A stretch of DNA of 64,000 nucleotides from the NCBI GenBank assembly GCA_000697355.1, contig JNEN01000882.1, positions 62,001 to 126,000 of the forward strand. Reading direction: 5' to 3'. A program made the position numbers and the translations under genes. This stretch comes from Syncephalastrum monosporum B8922 (lineage: Eukaryota; Mucoromycota; Mucoromycetes; Mucorales; Syncephalastraceae). The notes under the pieces were generated by a model that was given only the letters and a program-made list of their open reading frames with translations, was not told the DNA's origin and did no database searches. Positions 47,694-58,328 of the stretch are shown here, in pieces; position 1 is the first letter of the stretch, and the number at the start of each line of letters is the position of its first letter.

Positions 47694-49691
47694 CTACTCA
47701 CAATGAAAATCATCTTCGAAATTAGCAAATTCGAACCAAGCGTCCTGGTTGACGGGTGATGCCGCGGCAGATGTGGTGGGCGTGATAGCGCCAAGATCAT
47801 CTTCGAAAACACCGCTACTGCCGAGAGCCTGGTTGCCGTTATCAGACAAGAGCAGCGACGGCAAGGAGAGATCGGATGCGTTTGGCCAGCCGTGGAACGG
47901 GGAGCTCTCGAGGTTGGGCGTAGCCGTGTCGTCTAAGGCCCATGTCTGCTGAAAGTTGTTCCAGAACTCACCCACGTCGGGCGCTACCACAGCTGTCGTC
48001 GTCGTCGTAGCAGTAGTAGCAGTAGCAGTAGTAGTGGTAGCGGCTGCTGCTGCTGCTGCTGCTGCTGCAGCGGTTGATGCCACCAACGTATCTGTGTCAA
48101 TTTCTGCGTCTTGCATTTTAATAAAGCTCTGGTCATTGGCTGTGGCCGCTGATTCATCCTCATGCTCTTCTTCGTCTTTGTCATTGTATTTCGTTGCGTG
48201 TGCGTCGTCGGCAGGAGTGCTGCATCGAGCACAGGTATATGTCTCATCTAGGTCGGTCTCTTGCAGACCCAAGCAGCTGAGATGCAGCCAACCCAGGCAA
48301 TCATCGCACTGGACCATCGTGCCACCTTCGTCGTTGGTGGCACTGCAATGGCTGCAGTAGACAGTTTCTTCCTCTGCGAATTTGCATCGTTTGATGTGAT
48401 AGGCGAGACCGTTCCTGTTCTTATAGCGCTTATTGCATGGTTCGCAGAGGTATACGGTGGAGCCTGCGGTTGCTTATCAGTATGCGGGTTACAAGAGACC
48501 TAAAGAGACATTACCGTCATCGAGTCGAGTTGGGCTCATGGTAGTGGAAGTCATGCGCTGCTTCTTGAGGACAGGGCCGGGTCGCTTCATAGATAGAGAA
48601 GAAGCCGAGGTGGGCGTCAAGGTGCGGCGCTTGTTGTATTTGCGGCGACGGTGCTTGGGGCGGGTGAACATGTTGCGACCATTACCGACGGTGATAAGAG
48701 GCGAATGAGCACGCTTCGTCGGTAATTTGATGGGAGGACGCTCCAACTCGATGGGCCATGTTTCATTTTCGCACGTGTCGGCCTTGAGGTGGGCGTACAG
48801 ATTGCTATGGTCACCCGATTCTTCTAAAGCTGCGAGCACTCTGAACTTGGCTTGCGATAAGCGCACCTTGAGCAGCTCGCTGAGGTTCTTGACCATGTCG
48901 TGGCTCATGTCTTTGAGTTGCTGCTGCTCGTCATGGTTGGGCCAGATGGTATGGCAGGTCTGGAAGAGCGGGGAAGGTTGGGGAGGGGGGGTTATTTCGG
49001 GTGAATGGCGCATTTTCGACCTTGAGGCGTGGTTGGATGGGTGATGCTGATGATGGTGAGGCATGGCCTTGCGCGAAGACGGGCTGTAGAGGATGGGCAA
49101 GGCCGGTTTGCATGGGGACTGGTGAGGCGAGGCCATCTTTTCGGTGGGGTCGATGCGGCGGCTCAACATCTGCAGCTGCTCGGGCGACATGCGCTGTTTC
49201 TTGTGGCGGTGGTAATAGTGCATCGCAGGCGACTTGACGCTGGAGACTGTCTTGCCACCTGTCGATGGACGCCGGTGGTCGCGCGTCTTTTCTGTGCGTG
49301 TCGGGCTGGTGATAAAGGTCTCATGCACAAAGGCCAGTCGCTTTTTGTTGTTGTGCTGCGCGGTCAAAGGAGCCTGGTTTTCCTGGTCCTCCTCTGCTTG
49401 CTCTTTCTCCTCCTGCTTGAGAGGAGACGAGGCGCGTTTCTGAGGAGGCAGGCAGAGTTTAGTAGACCCGCCCAAGGACCGGAATGGGCTCGCAGTGGTA
49501 TTGTTATTCGCATGCTTGTTGCGGTTTTCGAGCACAGAGGATCCCAGGGCTTGCTTTCTGCATGACGACATTCAGGTGGAGGGCAATAAAATATACATGA
49601 GCGCGTGTCCTCGGTTTAGTTTTTCTAGGGAAAAGCCGTACCTGGCCGGATTAGGCACACGGGGGAGGATGGCAATCGGACGGTTCTCCAT
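47694..49691 (-). CDS. C2HC zinc finger plus PHD finger nuclear protein
   Basis: Three exons (49691-49642, 49557-48515, 48463-47694) give 620 residues, starting MENRPIAILPRVPNPARKQA. The N-terminal two-thirds is basic and disordered with many SP/TP sites (SPEQLQMLSRR, SPHQSPCKPALP), fitting cyclin-dependent kinase regulation. A helical segment LSELLKVRLSQAKFRVLAAL resembles, weakly, the GTB motif of Whi5/Nrm1-type repressors. Then comes YLCEPCNKRYKNRNGLAYHI followed by KRC (C2HC finger) and, without a gap, a PHD finger: VYCSHCSATNDEGGTMVQCD, DCLGWLHLSCLGL, TYTCARC (C4HC3). The tail is acidic, with runs of nine Ala and then Thr/Ala repeats (near 48020-48070). It is likely chromatin-associated; the histone specificity is unknown. 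Confidence 0.82.
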
Positions 49692-50801
49692 GAGGGCCTG
49701 ATGAGCAAGCGAAAACAAACAGGGTCTGAGTGTAAGGTGAAAAAAAATCAATAAAATATGAGAGTCTCAAAGGCTTTGTCGTCGCACACACAAATCGCTG
49801 CAAAAAGCAAAAAGAAGCCTCCCTTCTGCGTGACTTTTCTGTGCCACATTTTTTCTTCAAATCGCCCGACATGCATATATTTATATATATTCGTATCATA
49901 ATGTTTATTGTTGTTTTTAGGGTACGTGCATGTCCAGGTGGAGGTGTGGTGTAGATATATGAGTAGCTTATAAACTACACTGTACACAGTATGGTATCCA
50001 ATCCTGTCCGTCCTACTATTGTTCTTTTTGCTCAACCTTCATTCTTCATTTTACATTTGGTTTGTGTAGCTGTCACAAAAGAGGAAATGACCCGTTACCC
50101 TATATTTGGTAAGCTTTGTACCTCCTCCTCTGTTCTTCTCCCTCCTTATTGCCATGACATACCACTTGTCTTTCTTTTCGGTCCCTGCTGCGGATATCTA
50201 TGTCCTTTTCGTTCGTCTTGAGGTAATACAGTCTAGTCTATCGTTGTCTTTTCGCTCAAACTTTCTCTCGACTCTATAAAATATCCAGATACAAAGGCCG
50301 ATTTCGTGACGTTAAGGAACCCTGCGAACATGTTTTGCATCATGAAGTTGGTCTGGTTGTGATGCTCATGATACGATTGCACAGCTGTGTATGTGTCTCT
50401 ATATATCTTTTACCTCTTCACGTCCTCTAGACCCTCATTATCTGAGACTATCCATACCCTTCCTGACCTTTTCTGATCTGCTATTCGTCGTGAAACCATT
50501 CCTTGAATAAAGAACAGCCCATTATTATTATTATGATTTTTTAAAAAAGAAGGTATCTCCAATTAATGCAAGAGCAATGTATAATAGGCTCAATAACTTT
50601 TTGATATACAAACACAGGGCACATTACTTTCATCACAATACGAGGGACAAAATAAATGGCAAGCTGCAAACTTGATACAGTATAGACATATAGAATGAGA
50701 GAGATACTTTTCGCACTCCGACGAACGGGCGGGGGAGGCAGCCATCAAATAGTGGCGGTGTGCGGTGTGAAGGATCCTCCTTTTTCCCTTGGCCGGTTAC
50801 A
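49692..50801. other. Divergent intergenic region, C2HC-PHD (-) and eL42 (+)
   Basis: About 1.1 kb, AT-rich, with pyrimidine-rich segments near 50110-50180. No coding frame of interest. It should contain the strong eL42 promoter, but no specific element was identified. Confidence 0.4.
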
Positions 50802-51394
50802 ATGGTATGTACACGAACGACGGACAACATAAAGACACGACACGGATGGAGACAGTGTAGAGTGGATGGATGAAAGCGAGCGAGGACAGATGGATAGGAA
50901 GATAGACGGATGGATGGATGATGGATGGATTGGACAGTTTGGATGAAAATGGGATAGGGTTATACCGAAGAGTACGATGGACTGATTAACCCACCATGCA
51001 ATGACAGGTTAACATTCCCAAGACCCGCAACACGTACTGCAAGGGCCTCAAGTGCAGAAAGCACACCCCCCACAAGGTTACCCAGTACAAGGCTGGCAAG
51101 GCCTCCCTGTACGCCCAGGGTAAGAGACGTTACGACCGTAAGCAGTCCGGTTATGGTGGTCAGACCAAGCCCATCTTCCACAAGAAGGCCAAGACCACCA
51201 AGAAGATCGTCCTCCGTCTCGAGTGCACCTGTACGTATTAATTGTATATCATGTCTTTATCGAAAGCGTATGCTGATATATATATATTTATATGAATAGC
51301 CTGCAAGTACAAGATGCAGCTGCCCATCAAGCGCTGCAAGCACTTCGAGCTTGGTGGTGACAAGAAGACCAAGGGTGCTGCCCTCGTCTTCTAA
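50802..51394 (+). CDS. 60S ribosomal protein eL42 (L44/L36a)
   Basis: Large-subunit protein near the E site. Three coding exons: ATG alone (50802-50804), 51008-51230 and 51300-51394, together 106 residues, the standard length. Sequence: [60 protein letters not shown], then the second zinc-binding pair in [20 protein letters not shown] and the end [13 protein letters not shown]. Residue 56, the site of cycloheximide-resistance variants, is Pro (in QTKPIF), so the sensitive form is expected. The 203-nt first intron follows the ATG directly (ATG then GTATGT) and contains GGAT repeats shared with uL24. Confidence 0.96.
50906..50921 (+). repeat. GGAT repeat in eL42 intron 1
   Basis: ACGGATGGATGGATGA, identical over 16 bases to the sense strand of the uL24 first intron (33263-33278). 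Further GGATGG units extend to about 50935. Confidence 0.85.
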
Positions 51395-51467
51395 GCGCGC
51401 CGCATCGTCTTTTTACAACTCCTCTTTTTTCGACTGTAACAATAAACACACAGCTTTTATTCGTTGT

Positions 51468-52666
51468 CTAGTCGAATTCAGTGGGATCCCATTCTGTCAC
51501 TAAGTGCTCGTCAAAACCGTTCAGGGTCTTCATCTCGTCCTGGCTCAATTCAAAGTCAAAGATGGCTGCGTTGCTCACAATGCGGTCTTTGTGAACCGAC
51601 TTGGGGAGAGGAATATAGCCACGTTGCACTGACCAACGGATCAGGATCTGGGCCGTAGACTTGCCATACTTGTCAGCAATGGCTACGAGCTTTGGGTCTT
51701 TGAGCTTCTGGCCCATCGTCAATGGCGAATACTAAAAAGCAAAGGCAATATAAACCATCCTGCTCTAGAATACAAATGGCCAAGGATAAGATACTCACGG
51801 CTTCGAGATAAATGTCATGCTGCTTGCAGAACTGTTCGATCTCGTCACGGGCCAAGTAGGGCGTAACCTATAAAGAATGTGTGGTATACAGTGCTTAAAT
51901 ACCGTGTGTAGCCTAGACCATTGTATTCTCTGTTGCAATTACCTCAACCTGGTTGACAACGGGCTTGACCTTTGCAGTGGCGAGGAGCTCCTCGAGATGA
52001 TGAATACCATAGTTGGATACACCTGCAGTTGGCGTCGAATGGGTAAGAGGCAATGTAAACATTATGTTGCCTTAGGAGTTATACCAATGCTTTTGATCTT
52101 GCCAGCAGCCTGAAGCTCCTCCAAGGCTTTCCAGGACTCAAGACGCAGCTTCTTGCCGGGGCCTGGGCTGTGGATCAAATAAAGATCGACATAGTCTAAG
52201 CCAAGTTTGCTCAGACTCTGTTCCAAGTGAGCCTTGGCCTTTTCATAGCCGTGGCCGTTATCCCACAGTTTAGTAGTAACAAAGATCTCTTCACGAGGAA
52301 CGTTTCTAGAGGTCACCAAAGTCAATACCGAAAGACAGCATATACAGCAGGGCGATGCATAGATAGATGGTTTCTTACGTTTGCTTCAGGGCTTCGCCGA
52401 CGCCCTCCTCGTTGTGATACACAGCTGCGGTATCAATATGACGGAAGCCAGCCTACATGCAGTTCAGGAAGGCAGGGATGCCAGATGAGTGAGTATAGAA
52501 TGAGAATGGGCGAGTAGTTAAAGGAATCGCCTGCTACCTCGAGAGCCCAAAGAACGGACTGGACGGTCTCTGAGCCGGGACGCGTATTGTAAACACCAAA
52601 GCCAACACAGGGGATGGCGTTGCCATCGTTGAGGGTGCGCTTGCTTGCTACAGAAGTTAAACTCAT
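51468..52666 (-). CDS. Aldo-keto reductase (AKR superfamily)
   Basis: NADPH-dependent carbonyl reductase with a TIM-barrel fold. Exons on the minus strand run from MSLTSVASKRTLNDGN (ATG 52666-52664) to EHLVTEWDPTEFD at 51468. The catalytic tetrad is visible: Asp and Tyr in YRHIDTAAVYHNEEGVG, Lys in FVTTKLW, His in YLIHSPGPGKK. The coenzyme-binding end is PLPKSVHKDRI. Other markers are GVSNYGIHHLEELL, and YSPLT near the C-terminal part. Frame continues upstream of the chosen start, but the family usually begins shortly before the LNDGNAIPCVGFG strand. Its stop is 73 bp from the converging eL42 stop. Substrate cannot be told; it could be a general aldehyde/ketoester reductase. Confidence 0.92.
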
Positions 52667-53324
52667 GACGCGTAGAGAGGAGAGAAAAGGCGTTGGACTC
52701 CCGAGACGCGCCCTTCTTGCCTGTCTTATGCAATCCGGACTTTCACCCGCTCGCCACCCGCCCCGGTAATGACGCAATAAACCGCGCAATAGCATACTGT
52801 AGTCTTGGTACTGCTATCAAGTTGCTTCAATCAATATTTATCCTCTGCAAGAAACGCACTAGCTACTCTTTTTTTTTCGTTCTTTTTCGTTCTTTCTTCT
52901 TGCAAGAAGAAAAAAAAATAAGTGTGCGGTTTTGTTTACGTTTGTATGCAAAAAATAAAGCCTAAAATCATACAGCAACCCATACAGTAGTGCTATAAAA
53001 TAGAAAATCTTTGTGCGTGTCAAAGTTTAAATATAAAAGAAAAAAAGTTACATGAAAAAGCGACACTGTCTTGAATAGTGGAAAAAAGCCAAAGCCAGAA
53101 ACAGAAACAGAACCAGATCCAAACGTGGAACGAGGAAGAACCCCAAGATAGAAGGGCTCACTCTAGGTTTTGTGCATCGGGTGGAGGGAACCACGTGTGA
53201 CGACGCTTCGTCTCAGCGTGAATCTTTTTTCAGCAGTTCAGGTTCTCTTGTTTCCCTCTTATTCGGTAAACACCCTTCCCTTCTTTGCCTCCTTTTCCTG
53301 CCTGAGCGTTGTCTCTATTTGAGT
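52667..53324. promoter_or_regulatory. Divergent region, aldo-keto reductase (-) and CS-Sel1 gene (+)
   Basis: About 660 bp between two start codons. It includes TTCTTTTTCGTTC direct repeats near 52875-52895 followed by their partial inverse (GCAAGAAGAAAAAAAA), and a TATAAAA near 52995. No gene was seen. Confidence 0.4.
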
Positions 53325-55131
53325 ATGGCGGATTCCGACGAGAAACTGCAAGCCAACACGTACATTTGGAGCCAAAGCCCAGACCAAGTCACCATTTCGT
53401 TTCTGGTCCCCGAGGCCTGCAAGTCCCGCGATCTCGACATTGCGATTGAGCATCAACATGTGCGTGCTGGTCTGAAGGGCCAGGAACCTGTCCTCAAGGT
53501 AAGCGCTCGAGAAAGGCCGTGTCTGCCCAGCATGGGCTTTTGCTGACACAAGGGACCGCGCAGGGAAAACTGTTTGCGCCGGTGAACCACTTTGAATCGC
53601 TGTGGCAGATTGAAAAGAATGCAATGTCGCCCATGTCGAGCCTGGCCACGTCTCCGTCCTTGTCGATCGCGTCCTCGTATGCCCTCCTGTCCACCCCGAA
53701 CCACTCGCCCAACTCGTCGATGATCCTGCCTGCGCCGGCGCTTGCAGAGTCGACCTCCAACAACGACCCCTCGTCCCAACTGGCCGACGATATCTACCAG
53801 CAGACGGCCGGTCTCGGCTCGACCTCGTCGCTCACGGACGAGCCTGCCTCTGCCCCAGCCTCGCCCGTCATCCACACCCCTCCGCACCAGAGCAGCAGCG
53901 ACAGCGGCCACAACGGGGAGAAGTATAGAATCCTGACCATCCATCTCGAGAAGGAGCAGGAAGGCATGGATTGGGCCGTCCCTATCTCCAAAGGCTGGCA
54001 GACCGACCTCGACATTGATCCCACCAGCGCATACCATCTCGGTGAATGGTTCGAGTCTCGCATGAAGGACTATGACGTAAGGCAACAAAGTCTGCATATT
54101 TTCTCCATGTCGGGTTGGGGGCTCTGTCACTCAACACGCCCTCCTTCTTTCTTTCTTTCAAACAGAATGCATTCCGCTACTATCAGAGCGGTGCCGACCG
54201 GGGTCACACTGCCTCCATGGTCAAGGTGGCCGTCCTCTACGAGATGGACAAACCGGAGAACGTCAAGCTCGAAAAAGACCTCAAGAAAGCCTTTGAATGG
54301 TATCGCAAGGCCGCCGACGCCGAGCGCAAGTCGACCGGCACCCACACAAGCAGCGGCCCCGATGCGTTGGCATGCTACATTGTCGGCACCATGTACGGTG
54401 CCGGCTCGGAGGACGCCGGTGTGGAGAAGAACTACGAGATGGCCCTCTACTACTTCAACCGCACCATGAACATCACAGCCCCCCGCATCGACATTGACTT
54501 TGGCGTGCTCGACCACGACGTCGTCCCCAAAAGCGCGCTGCGCAATCACGGCCCCGCCTCCGCCGACGAACGCTACTTTTGCAGCGCCGCGTTTCAAACG
54601 GGTCTGGTGTACCTCTACGGGTCTTCCCCCGAGGGCGAGGTCGTGCACTCAAGCACACACATCGAGGTCTCGCCCGAAAAGGCACTACGGTACTGGAAAG
54701 AAGCCGCCCTGCTCGGCCATGCCCAGGCGTCCTACAACATTGGCATCATGTACGCGAACGGCATGGGTGTCACTGCTGATCTCTTTGAGGCCGGCAAGTG
54801 GTTCGGCCGCGCCACCAAGCTCGATACCACGGGCAAACTCGTCGTGCCCGACGGCGTCAAGGCCGTGGATTGGGACGCGACCCCCGAGAAGCTAAAGGCA
54901 CAGGAAGAAGCTGCCGCTGCTGCCGCTACAGCCACCACGTCGTCAGGAGCATCCACAAGCAGAAGCGGCGACAAGGCACGCCGCTCCCGAAAGAAGAAGC
55001 GGAGTAAGCGTGCGGTCAAGCGGGAACACGACGACTCGTTGTTGGGTTATTTGCTTGGTATCGGTGCCGTGGTGGCCCTGGCAGGGACCGCATGGTGGGT
55101 CTTCCAGCGATCAACACGGAAACTGGAATAA
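53325..55131 (+). CDS. Tail-anchored protein with CS (p23/NudC-like) domain and Sel1 repeats
   Basis: Three exons (53325-53498, 53564-54076, 54166-55131) give 550 residues. Residues 10-75 look like a CS domain: YIWSQSPDQVTISFLVPEAC, IEHQHVRAGLKGQEPVLKGK, LFAPVNHFESLWQIE, with the typical Trp positions. After a long Ser/Pro/Thr insertion the fold resumes (YRILTIHLEKEQEGMDWAVP). Sel1-like repeats follow: AFRYYQSGADRGHTASMVKV, KKAFEWYRKAADAE, EMALYYFNRTMN, KALRYWKEAALLGHAQASYN then IGIMYANGMG, and FEAGKWFGRATKL. The end has a basic patch (SRKKKRSKRAVKRE) and one hydrophobic helix (GYLLGIGAVVALAGTAWWVF), predicting tail anchoring in ER or mitochondria. Sel1 adapters such as Hrd3 act in ER-associated degradation; a chaperone-linked adapter role is inferred. 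Confidence 0.85.
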
Positions 55132-55739
55132 AAACGAAGAAACTTTGTTGCAGTTTTTTTTCCCTCTTTCACGTTTTCAGTGAAACCGCCGAAAACGACC
55201 TTTTTCTTTTGTTTATTTTTTCTGTCATGCAGATCAGTTTTCTGCCCTTGATCCATCCTTGTTGCTACATTTTGGCTGCTCACCACTATTTTCTCTTTCT
55301 CAAATCCATCAAGGCATCAATGGGACTTTGATATCATGTTTACTGCAGTACCATGGATCAGATTTAATGGAAGAAAAAAAATAAGAATGAGCCCTTTGGA
55401 CGTTGGATTATCGCCCGCCATGCCGAGCGGCGACGCCCCCCCCCCCACACGAGCACGAAAGGAGGCGAACCTTACAGGAGACAACCATAACACAAAAGCA
55501 TCGATATGCATGCAAGCGCGAAATCAACAGCCAGCGAACAATCTGTGATTATGCTCGTATTCTTTTTGTATGCACTTCAATAGCGAGTGTCGATCGGTGC
55601 CGCCACTCGCTTTTCATGATGCAGCGTAGGCGCATAGTCATGCATACGATCTTTTTTTTCCTAGGCGCTCTCTGAGCGTCATCACTGGCTTTTCTTTTGT
55701 TCCTCTTGAAATCTTTTGTATTTTGACTTTTTTTCTTAA
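55132..55739. other. Intergenic region
   Basis: About 600 bp with a C run near 55438-55446 and pyrimidine-rich sequence before the next gene. No gene was recognised. Confidence 0.4.
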
Positions 55740-56537
55740 ATGAAATTATATCATCCTATTACGTGCCTACTCTGTATTGCAGCCTTGATCCTCCAAGTGG
55801 TGGCACTCTGTGGCAATATGCCTGGGCTGCACAGGGTGTATTATGTCAAGATCGATGCGATCGTCCAGAATGGACTCCTAGACACCATACGGCACACCCT
55901 CCTCGACATCCCAGACTACCTGACCATGGCGGCGTTTGTCGTCTGTCAAGGTTCTTATTCGTCGTGGCAATCTAAATCATGTAGCCCACCCAGCCTAGGC
56001 TATCGCTATGGTACATCAAATCAAAAAGGAAGACTGCAAAATGGCTCCTTGCTCATTTTTCTTGTGTCTGTTGCTGTAGAGGCGACTGGCCTGCTAGGTC
56101 TGCTCGAAGACGCCATTCCAGAAAAACTTCACAACGCCCTGTCGAGCGCGCAAGCCGGTGTCCTGATCCCGTCGGCGTGCCTGGCCTTTTTGGCTGTATT
56201 GATTCTATGCTTGCTCAATTGCATCCAGCGCAGGGCTCGCGTGTTGCGTTGGCTGGCGGCGGTGGTCGTGACGGCGTCGTTGGCGTTCGCGGTGGCCTCC
56301 TTGGCGGTTCAAATCGTGGCATACTATGCCGTGCGTAATGCGCTCGGCCAGGTAAGTCAGCGTATCCCAGGCACGGTACAACTCCAGGCGTCCCTGGGTC
56401 CCTCTGTCTGGTTATCGCTGGCAGCCATAGTGTGCCTCTTGCTCGCGCTGGTACTGTGGATTCTGAGCGTGTGCTGCTGCAGAAAGTCATCCCAAGAGCA
56501 GCCGCAAGACGAGGCGATGGAGATGGATCGCATGTGA
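55740..56537 (+). CDS. Four-helix membrane protein, SUR7/PalI-like
   Basis: A single frame of 265 residues with four predicted membrane helices: near residues 6-24 (ITCLLCIAALILQVVALC), 103-125 (LLIFLVSVAVEATGLLGLL), about 140-165 (GVLIPSACLAFLAVLILCLL) and the last near 230-250 (VWLSLAAIVCLLLALVLWIL), plus a hydrophobic stretch LRWLAAVVVTASLAFAVASL. The first extracellular loop has MAAFVVCQGS...SKSCSPPSLGYRYG, a Cys pair and PSLGYRY-type ending as in SUR7/PalI claudin-like proteins of fungi. The tail carries a Cys cluster (SVCCCRKSS), a possible palmitoylation site, and acidic residues. Yeast Sur7 marks eisosomes and PalI takes part in pH sensing; which applies here is not clear. Confidence 0.65.
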   Translation: MKLYHPITCLLCIAALILQVVALCGNMPGLHRVYYVKIDAIVQNGLLDTIRHTLLDIPDYLTMAAFVVCQGSYSSWQSKSCSPPSLGYRYGTSNQKGRLQNGSLLIFLVSVAVEATGLLGLLEDAIPEKLHNALSSAQAGVLIPSACLAFLAVLILCLLNCIQRRARVLRWLAAVVVTASLAFAVASLAVQIVAYYAVRNALGQVSQRIPGTVQLQASLGPSVWLSLAAIVCLLLALVLWILSVCCCRKSSQEQPQDEAMEMDRM

Positions 56538-56848
56538 AAATCCTGCCGTCGTAGTTAGTAGTAGCAGTTGTTAGTGGTCTTTATCTTTATATTTATACAC
56601 GTATGTAATTCCTGTCAAAAAGACAAAAGACCTCGTGATAGGTGACATTGACCATGTAGGAAGAATGGTAAGCTAATTGGTGTAACGTACCACGTTTTTC
56701 CCAATTCCAAGTCATGATACACCATCCAACAAAAAAATGAGAAAGAAGTAGAGAGTCCAGACTCTTGACTTTATTTGTTTCAGTTTCCTTTTCTCGTTTT
56801 CATTTTCGGCCCCACTTCCCCCAGTCCTTTCCTTTATACTTCTTTGTT
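56538..56848. other. Short intergenic region
   Basis: About 310 bp with a TATTTATA-like stretch near 56590 and a TTTC-rich leader before the next ATG. No gene was seen. Confidence 0.4.
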
Positions 56849-56935
56849 ATGCAATCCCGTTATACCCGCGCGGGGATCGCTTGGATCTTGCTTGCGATCC
56901 TCATGTGCACCCCGGTTTCCATTTTTGCGCAGGCG

Positions 56936-56966
<31 letters not shown>

Positions 56967-58059
56967 CAGGTAACCACTCGTACCAAATAGGATGTGGGAT
57001 CGAGCACTCAACGGTCTATGATAAGCATCCTGTACGGCCTCGTCATGCAGGGCAAGCTGCAGCCCGCCGTGTAGTTCAGATCAAGTCTGCACACTAGGCA
57101 CCATGACCCAATGTGGCGTGTGCCCTGCCTCGAGTTGTGTCAGTCGCAGCGTGCTCGGCCTCGGTTCTTCGACTTCCTCCACCGCCTCCTCGTCCTCTTC
57201 TTCATCCGCAGACGACGGCAGTAACCATAGCAGCAGTAATGGATCTTTGATTGGCGGTCTGGTGGGCGGTCTGGTGGGAGGCGCACTCGTGTTTGCTGTG
57301 GTGGGCTGCTGCTGTCTACGCTGGCGAAACAAGAAGCGTGGCATGCCCAGCACCCTTTCATTCAACTCGCAAATGGTAAATTGGCTGTTCATCAATTTCC
57401 AGATAACAAAGACCGTGTCCCCCCCCCCCTTTCCTTACTAACGTGTTAACAAAAATATTCAGGCACAACCCCCCATGCAACAAAGACAACAGCAGCAGCA
57501 GCAACAGCAAAATACGCGCGACACTGTCACTTCTGGCGTCATCCCTGTCACTTATATTCCCCCCGCCCCCACCACAAACGACGACGACGATGATCTGGAG
57601 AGCAACCGGTCATCCGTGACGACTCTGAGCCAACAGCTGCCCGCGACGCCTGCCCGGACAGGCCAGGCCTATCAAGTATCCCGGGCACGGCCGCAGATCA
57701 TGCGGGTCAATCAGGTCCGTGACAGCCTGAGCCGCAGTGGCTCTGTGCGCACCGTTTTGACCCGGGACGACTCGACCCCGTCTTCGAGCTTGTCACGGTC
57801 GCATACCATGCCTTCCAAGCGCCCGGCCCTCGCCTCTGTCTCCCAGCCGTCTCGGTCCTCCACATTGCTCACACCCTCCACCGACGCACGACCGAGATCC
57901 TTACCGCCGGGCGGTAAACATCTCAGCGTGCACGAGGATGATGATCCGTTCCATGACCGCCATAGCATCCATAGTATCCACGAGCATCGTCCTTCTGAAA
58001 GTCGAACCATCGGTGATGGCGAAATCACCATCTATTGGAACAATAATAACAATGCATAA
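56849..58059 (+). CDS. Single-pass membrane protein, Opy2-like
   Basis: Three exons (56849-56969, 57080-57375, 57463-58059) give 337 residues. A signal peptide (GIAWILLAILMCTPVSIFAQ) is followed by ten Gln, then a short cysteine-rich ectodomain CTLGTMTQCGVCPASSCV, a Ser-rich stalk, one membrane helix (GGLVGGALVFAVVGCCCLRW) and a basic stop RNKKRG. The cytoplasmic part is disordered, with another Gln run, Ser/Thr/Arg-rich stretches (RSSVTTLSQQL, SRSGSVRTVLTRDDSTPSSS) and the end GEITIYWNNNNNA. Signal peptide, compact Cys motif, one helix and a phosphorylatable tail fit Opy2, the fungal anchor that recruits Ste50 to the HOG pathway. The match rests on architecture, so treat the name as provisional. 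The splice choice avoids an in-frame stop in the other acceptor frames. Confidence 0.6.
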
Positions 58060-58168
58060 ACGATGAAACAAAGTGAACAGAAAGAATAGTAGACGGAAAT
58101 AACGGATGGCTTGACTTGTAGAGCGTGGTGGTGTGTAAAGGGCGTTGTTATGACGTAGATCGGGTCGG

Positions 58169-58200
58169 GTGTACGTGTACGTGTACGTGTACGTGTACGT
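58169..58200. repeat. (GTGTAC)n minisatellite
   Basis: Five to six units of GTGTAC (also readable as ACGTGT) followed by GT-rich sequence to about 58240, in the convergent 3' region between the Opy2-like and GNL3-like genes. Confidence 0.9.
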
Positions 58201-58328
58201 GTGCGTGAATGTGAGCGTGTGTGTGTGTATGTGTGTGTGTGAGTCGTATGAGTGAATATGAGTAGTGTTGTGATATGCTGTCAAGAGTAATAAGAAAGAG
58301 AAAGGGAGTCGCAATGATAAGCTATTGC

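Noticed and set aside
55437..55446. Run of C near a possible small gene at 55336-55675
   Set aside because: Frames on either side shift across the homopolymer but neither side resembles a protein family, so a frameshifted gene is not supported.
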